This document shows, piece by piece, positions 1 through 7,163 of a stretch of 64,000 bases of DNA (its first letter is position 1; every line of letters starts with the position of its first letter). This DNA comes from Streptomyces roseolus (GTDB lineage: Bacteria; Actinomycetota; Actinomycetes; Streptomycetales; Streptomycetaceae). The stretch is taken from NCBI RefSeq assembly GCF_014649855.1, contig NZ_BMTV01000028.1, positions 1-64,000 on the forward strand. The letters are read 5' to 3'. The translations under genes and the position numbers were made by a program. The notes under the pieces were generated by a model. The model did not search any database, was not told the origin of the DNA, and worked only from the letters and a program-made list of their open reading frames with translations.

Positions 1-49
1 CCGCTACGAAGCGACCGTGCTGGTCGCAGCCATCAACGAGTGGCTGTGA
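1..49 (+). CDS. C-terminal end of a truncated upstream gene
   Basis: An open frame enters from the left edge and ends at the TGA at 47-49; the last 15 residues end in AAINEWL. Too little is present to assign a family. It lies on the mobile-element side of the window, 42 bp before the next gene on the same strand, so the two may be co-transcribed. Confidence 0.5.
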   Translation, partial: RYEATVLVAAINEWL

Positions 50-91
50 CCAGCACTTTCACAACAGACCCTAGCCGTCCTTGAGAGCGAA

Positions 92-988
92 ATGAAGCGT
101 CGTACATTCCTGTCTGACGTGGCCGCCACCGCCATAGCCCCCATCGTGGCGTCGGACCTACTGGCCGCCGGCTTCGGTGCCCGCCTGCGTGGTGGCCCGA
201 CATCCGACGACTGGGAAGAGAAGCTGGCGAACTACGGAACCGAATACATGAGTCTGGGGGCGGCAGACATCCAGCGCCGCGTCTCCGGTGAACTCGTCAT
301 CGTCCAGCAGCAACTCGAACAGCCGCAGCTCTGGTCCGTGGGCGCTCGCCTGATGACGCTCTACGCCAAGACGTTCCCCGGCAATGACGGAAGCCGTGCG
401 GTCAACTGGTACCGCCTCGCAGCCGAATCGGCAGACCGCTCAGGAGACGATCAGGCTCGCGTGTGGGTGCGGGGGCGTGCGGCCATCGCGCTGGGATACG
501 AGGGGGCTTCCCTCGGGGTGGCGGACCTCTTGGCGGACCAGGCTATGGCCATCAGCGACAAGCCCTCGCTCGGTCTGCTGAACGCCGTCATGGGCAAGGC
601 GCACGCGGCGGTGCTGCGAGGCGACCAGGAGGCGGCTCGAAGACTCCTGAACGAGGGCCGGCGCATCTTCGATGCCGTCGGGTCGCACGAGCAGACCTCC
701 GACTACGCGGTGCCGTGGTGGCGGATGAACGTCTTCATCTCCTTGCTAGCCGCACGTCTGGGAGACGAGAAGACGGCCGTCGAGGCACAGGAAGCAGCTC
801 GCCGGGAGCTTCCCGCCACACTGCCCCGGTTCGCCACCCACCTCGAAATGCACCGGGGGCTCATGCTGGCTCGGTCAGGCGACCGTGGGGGCGGGGTTCG
901 GTATGCCCGCGCTGCCCTCAACGCTCTTCCGCCCGACAAGCACTCGCTGACCCTGCGCCTGCTGATGGCCGAGGTCGAAGCGGCGTAG
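92..988 (+). CDS. TPR-like helical repeat protein of the mobile element
   Basis: This 298-residue protein starts with an RRTFL segment and a short hydrophobic Ala-rich stretch (residues 3-28) that resembles a twin-arginine leader. The rest is alpha-helical and Ala/Arg/Leu-rich, with the WYRLAAESA and ARLGDEKTAVEAQ style of tetratricopeptide helices. This architecture resembles the C-terminal half of Streptomyces XRE/TPR regulators without the HTH part. A GAGAGC sequence precedes the ATG. The gene converges on the Lsr2-like gene, with a strong hairpin between them. Its role is unknown; a regulatory or protein-protein interaction scaffold is likely by family resemblance only. Confidence 0.7.
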   Translation: MKRRTFLSDVAATAIAPIVASDLLAAGFGARLRGGPTSDDWEEKLANYGTEYMSLGAADIQRRVSGELVIVQQQLEQPQLWSVGARLMTLYAKTFPGNDGSRAVNWYRLAAESADRSGDDQARVWVRGRAAIALGYEGASLGVADLLADQAMAISDKPSLGLLNAVMGKAHAAVLRGDQEAARRLLNEGRRIFDAVGSHEQTSDYAVPWWRMNVFISLLAARLGDEKTAVEAQEAARRELPATLPRFATHLEMHRGLMLARSGDRGGGVRYARAALNALPPDKHSLTLRLLMAEVEAA

Positions 989-991
989 CGA

Positions 992-1024
992 AGGCCCCCA
1001 CCGCCGAACTGGCGGTGGGGGCCT
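992..1024. terminator. bidirectional terminator-like hairpin
   Basis: A perfect 14-bp inverted repeat (992-1005 and 1011-1024) with a 5-nt loop lies immediately after the stop of the TPR gene and 17 bp before the stop of the convergent Lsr2-like gene. The position and GC-rich stem fit a terminator serving both strands. There is no U-tract, which is usual in Streptomyces. Confidence 0.75.
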
Positions 1025-1040
1025 CACCTCGGTTCCCCGA

Positions 1041-1538
1041 CTACTCCGGCTTCGGGTCGTTGGGGTTGTTCTTGACGTAGATCGCTTCGAGGTGCGCGGG
1101 GACGCGGCCACGGTCCTTGACCTCGTGGCCGGCGCCGCGCAGCCACTTCTTCGCGCGGTGTCCCCACTCGGTCAGCTCCCGGCTGCGGGAGGCACCCGTC
1201 GAAGCGGCCTGGGGGGTCGACGGCGTCGCCGGCAGCAGACGCGCCTTCTCGGCATAGGGCTCGATGACCTTCAGGTACCTCTTGAGGGTGGCTTCGCCCA
1301 TGTCGACGACGGCCCGGTTGAAGATGTAGGCGGGGCCGTCCTCCTCGGCGTCCTCGTCTTCGACGGGGATCAGCATCTCGACCTCGACGACGTTCTCGGT
1401 CGTCTTGCCGTCGATGTCGTCCACTCGCTCAAGCCGGGCGTACGTCGTAAGGGTGAGCCCGCCGATGGTGGTCGTGGCTCGCTCCACCCCCGGTTCGTCC
1501 TTCTGAGACTCGTCTACCTGCACTACGCGCACTGCCAT
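1041..1538 (-). CDS. Lsr2-like nucleoid-associated protein
   Basis: This 165-residue protein has both parts of Lsr2. The N-terminal dimerisation region (about residues 36-103) contains VDDIDGK and, after it, a helix ending in IEPYAEKAR. The C-terminal DNA-binding domain (about 118-155) contains the RGR core (143-145) that inserts into the AT minor groove. An acidic insertion around residues 58-69 separates two N-terminal strands; chromosomal Lsr2 is shorter (about 110 residues) and lacks it. The start at 1538 is chosen because AAGGAAGGG precedes that ATG; the frame is open further upstream without a site. Lsr2 proteins silence AT-rich and foreign DNA, and mobile elements often carry their own copy. 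Confidence 0.85.
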   Translation of the reverse strand: MAVRVVQVDESQKDEPGVERATTTIGGLTLTTYARLERVDDIDGKTTENVVEVEMLIPVEDEDAEEDGPAYIFNRAVVDMGEATLKRYLKVIEPYAEKARLLPATPSTPQAASTGASRSRELTEWGHRAKKWLRGAGHEVKDRGRVPAHLEAIYVKNNPNDPKPE

Positions 1539-1563
1539 TGCGATGCCCTTCCTTCGGAGTGGT

Positions 1564-1911
1564 CTACTCGGCCGACTCGATCGAGGCTTCGTCCTTGGCG
1601 GTCGCCTCGCGCCAGCGCTGCTCGTCAACCTTCACGGCCCGCTCGGCGTCGGTCTCGGTCATGTCGTGCTCAACCTTGAGGATGAGCGCCAGGGCCAGGC
1701 GCATGCCGGCAACCGTGCTCTTCGCCGTCTTCTGCCGAGCGCCGGTGAGCCCTTCGGCTCGGATCGCCATCCCCGCCATGTTGCCGAGGACAGCCGCATA
1801 GGAGCGTCCTCGCTCCGCAATCAGTTCCTCAGCGAGATAGCGGCGCTCATTGGGGTGATAGTTCACTCCATATACATACCATCGTTTGCGTCGCCTCGGG
1901 AGATCGATCAC
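1564..1911 (-). CDS. hypothetical protein of the mobile element
   Basis: This 115-residue protein has a basic N-terminus (RRRKR), a central ELIAERGRSYAAVLGNMAGMA helix region and an acidic, helical C-terminus rich in Glu and Ala. It ends 25 bp before the Lsr2-like gene on the same strand, so the two probably share a transcript. The GTG at 1911 is preceded by AGGTAGGGGG at a rather long spacing. I do not recognise the family. Confidence 0.6.
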   Translation of the reverse strand: MIDLPRRRKRWYVYGVNYHPNERRYLAEELIAERGRSYAAVLGNMAGMAIRAEGLTGARQKTAKSTVAGMRLALALILKVEHDMTETDAERAVKVDEQRWREATAKDEASIESAE

Positions 1912-1971
1912 ACATATGCGTACGCCCCCTACCTGTGTCTCTTTGGTAGAGGGCGCGGTATCCGTTGCCGT

Positions 1972-2142
1972 TTACTTATGATCTAGACGGGTCGTGGAGA
2001 CCGATGTCCAAGAAGCCGGCCGTGGCACCGTCCTCTTCTTCGCTATCTCCTGGGCCTTGAGCTGGGCCTCGCGGTAGCTGTCCGCTTCCACCTCGACACT
2101 CATGCCCACATGCGCGTGCAGCGCCACATACCACTTCGCCAT
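1972..2142 (-). CDS. small hypothetical protein (56 aa)
   Basis: The product begins MAKWYVALHAHVGM and continues with an alternating VEVEADSYREAQLKA pattern, then a basic KKR and a polar tail. The beta-strand followed by an amphipathic helix suggests a small folded domain; the short conserved-looking N-terminus argues for a real gene. An AGAGGCG site lies upstream of the ATG at 2142, and the gene follows the membrane-protein gene by 11 bp on the same strand. The function is unknown. Confidence 0.55.
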   Translation of the reverse strand: MAKWYVALHAHVGMSVEVEADSYREAQLKAQEIAKKRTVPRPASWTSVSTTRLDHK

Positions 2143-2153
2143 GTCGATCGCCT

Positions 2154-2444
2154 CTATCGTCGCCGGGAGATCCGGTAGACGGCGTACGTGATGCCGAGGA
2201 TGAGGTCGACGGCGGCCCAGAGGGCGATGATGATGCCGACGCCGATGGCAGTGCCGGCGGTCTCGGCGTCGTTGCAGGTCTCGCGGCTGAGGGTGCCGCA
2301 GTCCTCCGGGGCGCCAGCGCCCGACGAGGCTCCGACGATGACCCACAGGAGGAAGAGCGCCTGGACGGCGAGGAAGACCCAAAGGAAGATGCGGCGGGGC
2401 TTGCGGGGCTGCTCGGGGGCGGCCCGGGGGCCGGTGGTGCTCAT
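2154..2444 (-). CDS. small two-helix membrane protein
   Basis: This 96-residue protein has two hydrophobic helices (roughly residues 20-38 and 66-86) separated by a polar loop with two cysteines (DCGTL and TCND), and a basic C-terminus ending in RISRRR. The ATG at 2444 is preceded by GGAAGTGAG. An alternative GTG at 2456 overlaps the stop of the upstream gene as GTGA, so translational coupling is possible. It belongs to a minus-strand run of small element genes. No function is assigned. Confidence 0.6.
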   Translation of the reverse strand: MSTTGPRAAPEQPRKPRRIFLWVFLAVQALFLLWVIVGASSGAGAPEDCGTLSRETCNDAETAGTAIGVGIIIALWAAVDLILGITYAVYRISRRR

Positions 2445-2452
2445 GGCGCGTC

Positions 2453-2905
2453 TCACTTCCGGATGACGGAGACGTTCTCGCAGTCCAGGGTCTTGTATCC
2501 CTGGCGGATGACGGTGAAGGCGCGGTCCCGCACCTCCATGTCCTGGCCGGTGCGCTTGGCTGCTTCGCGCGCCTTCGGCGTGTCGGCGTTGATGAACTGC
2601 TGGTACAGCGGGCAGAGGACTTCCCCCGTGACCCGGTCCTGTATGCGTTCGATGTCCCGGGCCTGCTGCCGCATCCCCACCCCTATGAGGAGGACGGCTA
2701 TCAGCATGACGAAGGTCATTGCGAATGATATGCCGAGAGCCAGGACTATCCTCCGCTGCTTCTGCTGCCTCTCCTCTACCGTCGCGATACGGATCCCTGA
2801 CTTGTCGGCTATGGACTCCATTGCGGCGATCAAGCGGTCAGCTTGGGCTACCAGTCGCTCCGTCTGATCGGTCGGCATTCCTTTGCTTGCACCATTGCTT
2901 GTCAT
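2453..2905 (-). CDS. single-pass membrane protein of the mobile element
   Basis: The 150-residue product has a polar, coiled-coil-like N-terminus (residues 10-50), a basic KQRR stop, one strong membrane helix (about 52-76) and a C-terminal domain with two cysteines (CPLYQQF and DCENV). Its ATG overlaps the stop of the XRE regulator gene (2902-2905, ATGA), so the two are translationally coupled. Similar small membrane proteins are common next to regulators in Streptomyces integrative elements. The function is unknown. Confidence 0.65.
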   Translation of the reverse strand: MTSNGASKGMPTDQTERLVAQADRLIAAMESIADKSGIRIATVEERQQKQRRIVLALGISFAMTFVMLIAVLLIGVGMRQQARDIERIQDRVTGEVLCPLYQQFINADTPKAREAAKRTGQDMEVRDRAFTVIRQGYKTLDCENVSVIRK

Positions 2906-3405
2906 GTTCCTGATTCCCTATTCGGGTTCAGTAGTTGACCCAGGGCCTCTACCGCTTCTTCTGTGCGCTTGAGCGCCTCCGCCATTATCTCTTCGGATGT
3001 GGCTCCATCCATGGTATCCCTCGCCCTAAGAGCTTCCAATGCCTGTAGCAATACCTCTCTATCCCTGTCCCGAGTCAGCTTCTTGTTGACATAGTTCGCG
3101 ATGACCTCGCGCTCCGCCTCGCGCTGGGCCGAGTCGTCGGGGAGCGGGAGCCTGTCCACGCCGGCCATCTCGGAGGAGATCAATCCGGCCGTGACTGCCA
3201 GGCGAAGAGGGTTGACGTCGAAGAACTCGGCGATCCTCTGAGCGACCTCGGGGGTAGGGAATGTTCCCTTCTTCCATCGGGTCACCTGCGGGTCGCTCAC
3301 TCCGGCGAACCTCGCCAACTCGGTTTGACTCTTACCAGAGTTGGCGATGGTGCGAGCCAACCATTCGCCCCAGTATTCCTGATCTTTCCTAAGCCTCTGC
3401 TTCAT
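2902..3405 (-). CDS. XRE-family HTH transcriptional regulator
   Basis: This 167-residue protein carries a Cro/CI-type helix-turn-helix at about residues 18-60: SQTELARFAGVSDPQVTRWK, then a helix that includes AQRIAEFFDV. A charged helical region follows (REAEREVIANYVNKKLTRDRDREV) and may mediate oligomerisation. It is the first gene of a minus-strand run and faces a long gene-poor stretch, so it is the likely repressor or maintenance regulator of the element. It probably acts on sites in 3406-4188; a 20-bp palindrome at 3646-3665 is a candidate. The target is inference. Confidence 0.8.
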   Translation of the reverse strand: MKQRLRKDQEYWGEWLARTIANSGKSQTELARFAGVSDPQVTRWKKGTFPTPEVAQRIAEFFDVNPLRLAVTAGLISSEMAGVDRLPLPDDSAQREAEREVIANYVNKKLTRDRDREVLLQALEALRARDTMDGATSEEIMAEALKRTEEAVEALGQLLNPNRESGT

Positions 3406-3645
3406 GCGCCTTCCCCTTTGAGGGGTGTCGGTCGAACCCAGAGGGTGGGGGGCCCGAGTTCTGTGGGAGGGAGAGGGCCGGGGATGTAACCACGGCGATC
3501 AACTTTTCTCAAGTACAGATAGCTCAACGGTTGCACCAGCCGCAACGGGGAGTCAAGGGTTTGCCTGATATGCAACCCGTTCCGACCAGCCAGATTGTCC
3601 TTCTCGCAAGGGAGTAGGGGGTGTAAAAAATCTTGCCCTTTGATC

Positions 3646-3665
3646 ACCTGAAAAATATTTCAGGT
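3646..3665. promoter_or_regulatory. 20-bp palindrome, candidate operator
   Basis: ACCTGAAA, a 4-nt AATA centre and TTTCAGGT form a perfect 8-bp dyad in an A/T-rich context, about 240 bp upstream of the XRE regulator start. The size and symmetry suit a dimeric HTH repressor. Only one copy was noticed, so the assignment to the regulator is inference. Confidence 0.4.
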
Positions 3666-4118
3666 ACCCGAAGAAGATCTTGAAATTTTCTCCCAGGGGG
3701 GGTTGCGGTTCGTGTAAAACCGGCGCACGATTACAACCAGGGCAAGTCGGACAGACCGGGCAAACCGGACACGGAAGACCAGCTCCGGGACATGTGGAAC
3801 CCCCATGACGTCAGGCCGATGGGCTCGCAACAGCGGATCGGACCCCCTGGTCGTCCCCACCGAAAGGGCACCGCCCCTCACTCCTCCGCAAGGAGGACGC
3901 CGCAAGGCGTACCGCAGAAAAAACCGGCAGTGAGCACCTAGTGCGCCCCCTGGAGGCAACGCGCGAAGCGCTCGCGAATGCTCAATAACTTCGACGCGTG
4001 GACGCCCCGCCGGGCGAACCCTTCACCGGGGAACGTGAGGCGGGATGCACCTGAAGGTGCTGCGACGAAAGGGCCTGAGGCCCCGAGCGCGATGACCGTC
4101 GATCTCATATACCCCTTG

Positions 4119-4148
4119 CGGGCGGGGACCCTCTCAGGTCCCCGCCCG
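4119..4148. terminator. strong GC-rich hairpin upstream of the 4189 gene
   Basis: Perfect 12-bp arms (4119-4130 and 4137-4148) flank a 6-nt loop. The hairpin lies 40 bp before the start of the small gene at 4189. It could terminate transcription coming from the left or act as an attenuator or RNA-stability structure in the leader of that gene. The sequence alone does not separate these. Confidence 0.5.
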
Positions 4149-4188
4149 GCAAGCAGAGCCCCCCGCAATACGAAGGGAGAGGGCTCAG

Positions 4189-4383
4189 ATGACGAACGAA
4201 CAGCGCGCAGCCCTCAGGGCGGCCGGTATCAAAGCGGCGGCAGACGCACCACCCCTGACCGATTCCGAGATCAAGGGCATAGCTCGCGTCCTGGCGTCAC
4301 ACAATATGAATCCTGCTGCTGTAGTAATCGGCATTCCGAATATGCTTGTCGGTCTTCCCGACGACGAGCCGGCGGCTGCCTAG
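4189..4383 (+). CDS. small hypothetical protein (64 aa) next to the integrase
   Basis: The product begins MTNEQRAALRAAGIKAAADA and contains PPLTDSEIKGIARVL, a pattern I associate with small orphan proteins of Streptomyces prophages and integrative elements. A GGGAGAGGG site lies about 5 nt before the ATG. Its last 87 bp overlap the 3' end of the serine integrase gene on the opposite strand, an unusually long antisense overlap. The function is unknown; its place beside the integrase hints at a directionality or regulatory role, which is speculative. Confidence 0.6.
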   Translation: MTNEQRAALRAAGIKAAADAPPLTDSEIKGIARVLASHNMNPAAVVIGIPNMLVGLPDDEPAAA

Positions 4384-5721
4384 CGCATAACGCACCATTT
4401 CCCTTCGCGCCTCCATCGAACCGTTGCGCCAGGTTTCTTCAATCGCCTTGACTGCGGACGGAACCTTGGGGGATGCGGGCACGATCATCATTCCTTCTTG
4501 CAATTCCAGCAGTCTCCGCTCCACGGAGGCCGTGGCCTTCTCGTACCGTTCAAGTGTCATATCGCCCTTGAGTAGCTTCTGATCGAAGACTTCGACCAGC
4601 TCTTCCAGGCGTGAGATCTCCGCCCCGGTCTCCCGCATCCCTGCTTCTACTTCCGCGATACGCGCAGCGTGTGCGGGATCGGTGAGTCGAGCGATCACGA
4701 ATTGCCTGACAAACTCGACAAGCGGGGCTTCCAGAATGGATACCTGGCCGCAGCCTCGGCGGCGATCGCACCGGTAGCCAGGCGAGGTTCGCCGCGATCC
4801 GTCAGGATTACGGCCAGTGCCCGCAGATAGCAGAGTGCCGTGCATGCCCTGCCCGCACAGCTCGCAATGGGCGATATTCGTCAGTAGTCGGCGGCGTTGC
4901 GGACCTCGGCTCCGGCCGGCACGCATCGCGCAGATCATCTCGTGATCTTCTTCGCTGACGATGGCAAGGTCGGGGCGGCGGGCAACGACGACACCGTGGT
5001 GGACGATCAGCCCTGCATTGATCGGACGAGTGAGAATCCTTCCCAGGTTAGAGAAGCGATCAAACTCTTGCCCGGAAGTGCCGGTCAGGCCGGCCTCTCG
5101 CCATTCGTCTTGTATCTCCGAGATCAGCTTGCCGTCGTGCACGTGCTCGCGGACGCCTCGGGCAAGGTATTCGCGTTCCTTCTGGACCTGCTCCTCCGGT
5201 ACGGCCTGGTCGCCTTTCCCCTGGAACCCGAATCGGCGGAGACCGCCGGGCATGTTTCCAGCCTTCCGGCTGGCCTCGATCTTCCGCTTTTGTCGCCGCG
5301 ACGTGGCAGCGACCTCACGTTCTGCCGCTGCGGTTTCGATCCGGAGCCGGAACCGGTCGTCGGCGTTGGTCAGGTCGTAGGAGCCGAAGCACGAGACCAC
5401 CTCGTAGCCCCGAGACGACTCGGCCATGTCGATCAGACGCTCCAGGTCGCGCGGCTGGCGCATCAGGCGGTCGACGTTCCAGACGATGCACCCGCCGGTG
5501 ATGCCTGCTTCGAAGCGCTCTATCAGCTCTTCCCAGCCGGGGCGGCGGACGTTGCGTCGCCATGCCGATCGGTTCGGGTCTTGCAAGATCCTTCCGACGG
5601 TCAGGGCTCGCCGCTTGGCTTCCGCCTCGGCGTCACCGATCTGCCGGTCGGTCTTCTCAAGGCTCCCGTCGGGGGCCATCGAGATCCGCGCATATATGTC
5701 ATAAATGCCCGATTTGCCCAT
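4297..5721 (-). CDS. large serine recombinase (site-specific integrase)
   Basis: This 474-residue enzyme should integrate and excise the element through a serine-linked double-strand exchange. The resolvase domain (about 1-150) has the YARIS motif with nucleophile Ser14, and VDRLMRQPRDLERLID near 83-97. A recombinase domain follows, then a zinc ribbon (C286, C289, C318, C324), a coiled coil (about 350-410) and a C-terminal domain. The ATG at 5721 starts just before the catalytic strand. The frame is open to a TTG at 5754, but that codon lies in the junction with the ligase gene. No ribosome-binding site is clear, which fits a leader that changes on integration. The gene directly abuts the broken ligase, so its target site is within that gene. 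Confidence 0.93.
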   Translation of the reverse strand: MGKSGIYDIYARISMAPDGSLEKTDRQIGDAEAEAKRRALTVGRILQDPNRSAWRRNVRRPGWEELIERFEAGITGGCIVWNVDRLMRQPRDLERLIDMAESSRGYEVVSCFGSYDLTNADDRFRLRIETAAAEREVAATSRRQKRKIEASRKAGNMPGGLRRFGFQGKGDQAVPEEQVQKEREYLARGVREHVHDGKLISEIQDEWREAGLTGTSGQEFDRFSNLGRILTRPINAGLIVHHGVVVARRPDLAIVSEEDHEMICAMRAGRSRGPQRRRLLTNIAHCELCGQGMHGTLLSAGTGRNPDGSRRTSPGYRCDRRRGCGQVSILEAPLVEFVRQFVIARLTDPAHAARIAEVEAGMRETGAEISRLEELVEVFDQKLLKGDMTLERYEKATASVERRLLELQEGMMIVPASPKVPSAVKAIEETWRNGSMEARREMVRYALGSRRLVVGKTDKHIRNADYYSSRIHIV

Positions 5722-5744
5722 TCTTCCATGATGCTTGCTCCATG

Positions 5745-5790
5745 CTGTGCTCAAAACTCCGTGAGGCCCTTGAACGTCTTTCCCACCATC
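5745..5790. other. element/chromosome junction (attachment site) in the ligase gene
   Basis: Reading the minus strand, ligase codons run through MVGKTFKGLT and then change to EF-stop at 5751, where the normal family sequence continues into the OB fold. The serine integrase begins immediately after. The crossover must lie in or next to these bases. The exact core cannot be fixed without the other junction, which is outside the window. Confidence 0.7.
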
Positions 5791-7076
5791 ACGAAGCCGC
5801 TGCCGTCGGCCGCGCGGGCGCCGAGGTGGAGGTTGGAGAGGTAGCCGGTGCGGCGCCCGTTGCCCCGTTCGGCGGCGAGGACCACGAGGTCGACGGTGTG
5901 CACGGGCTTCACCTTGAGCCAGGTCCGACCTCGCCGCCCGGCCACGTACGGCGCGTCGAGGGCCTTGACCAGGACGCCTTCGTGCCCTCGGGCCAGGGTG
6001 TCGGCGAAGAACCGCTCGGCCTCCTCCCGCCCCGCCGGGTCCTCGGGCGCGGTGATCTCCAGGCGGCGGACCCGGCGGTCCTCGGGCAGCAGCCGGACGA
6101 GGACCGCGTTCCGCTCGCGGCCGGGCCGGTCGACGAGGGCTTCTCCGTCGGCGGCGAGGACGTCGAAGAAGACGGGGGTGAGGGGGAGCGCGGCCTGGGC
6201 GCCGATGACGTCGGCACGCGAACCGACCCGCCCGGCGATGGACTGGAACGCCGCCGGCCGGCCGCTGCCGGGATCGAGGGCGATCAGCTCACCGTCCAGG
6301 ATGAACGACTCCGACGGCACCTCGCGGGCGACGGCCACGACCTCGGGCAGGCGGGCGGTGACGTCGTCCAGCGAACGGGTGTGGACCCGCACGTCCTCCC
6401 CCTCCCGGTGCACCTGGACCCGGATGCCGTCCAGCTTCTCCTCCACCACGCACGGCCCCAGCGCCTCCACCGCCTCGCCGACGGAAGCGGCCGTGTGCGC
6501 GAGCATCGGCTGCACGGGCCGCCCGACCCGCAGCGTGAACCGGTCGAGCGCGGCGCGCCCGTCCGCGAGGACCGCCTGGGCCACCGGCGGCAGCGACCCC
6601 TCCAGCATCACCGCCCGCCGCAGTTCGGCGGCGGGCACGGCGGCGGCCTTCGCGACGCCCTCCAGCGCGACGGCGTCCAGCGCTCCCTGCCGCACCTCCC
6701 CCGAGAGCAGCCGCACCAGCAGCTCCTGCTCCTCCGCGGTCGCCGCCGCGCACAACTCCCTTACCCTGCGGGTCCGTTCCGCCTGCGATCCCGGACCCGC
6801 GACGGCCGCGAGCTCGTCCATCGCGGCATCCACCCCGGCCAGCGTCAGGGCGGGCACGGCGGCCGGGGGAACGGCGGGCGGGACGACCTCCTTGAGCGTG
6901 CTCCAGCCGACCCCGATCCGGCCCTGGGGCAGCCGCCCCGAGAGGTAGGCGATGACGAGCGGACTCTCCTCGGGGGTGGCCTCCGCGAACAGTTCGGCGA
7001 GCAGCGCGATCTTCCGCGACCGCGCCGGAACGGCGGCGACCGCCCGGGAGACCTCGGCGACACGGGCCAGCAGCAT
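5751..7076 (-). pseudogene. ATP-dependent DNA ligase, 3' part removed by element insertion
   Basis: The 441 residues match the LigB-type ATP-dependent ligase of Streptomyces, which is usually a little over 500 residues. The N-terminal DNA-binding domain is present (from MLLARVAEVSRAV). The adenylation domain has the nucleotide-linked lysine motif EEKLDGIR and motif V (LKVKP). The frame stops at KGLTEF, inside the start of the OB-fold domain, so motif VI and the C-terminus are missing. The ATG at 7076 is chosen because family members start MLLARVA. The stop lies at the serine integrase boundary, so insertion, not random decay, truncated the gene. Ligase activity is doubtful because motif VI helps adenylate transfer. 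Confidence 0.85.
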
Positions 7077-7163
7077 CCCCCCATCCTCACCGCCCACCCC
7101 CGCACCCGCACCCGCACCCGCACCGAAACCGGGAGTCGCGCCTGCGCCCGCGGCCTCGCTCCC

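Larger units (their letters stand above)
3406..4188. other. gene-poor control region of the mobile element
   Basis: These 780 bp show no convincing coding sequence. They lie between the divergent XRE regulator (minus) and the small gene at 4189 (plus). They are richer in A/T than the chromosome, especially near 3480-3720, and hold several palindromes: ACCTGAAA/TTTCAGGT at 3646-3665, a TCCTCC/GGAGGA hairpin near 3882-3897, a GCACCT/AGGTGC hairpin near 4047-4060, and a 12-bp hairpin at 4119-4148. Promoters, operators or an origin or transfer site of the element are the plausible contents. Confidence 0.5.

Noticed and set aside
1041..1628. Longer Lsr2-like start at 1628
   Set aside because: The first 30 residues are Arg/Pro/Ser-rich and the internal ATG at 1538 has a good ribosome-binding site and the family-type start.
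1..5750. tRNA-type attachment site for the element
   Set aside because: No tRNA gene or fragment was found near the integrase; the junction lies in a protein-coding gene.
4297..5754. Integrase start at the TTG at 5754
   Set aside because: It is inside the ligase junction, too close to any site, and the catalytic domain begins right after the ATG at 5721.
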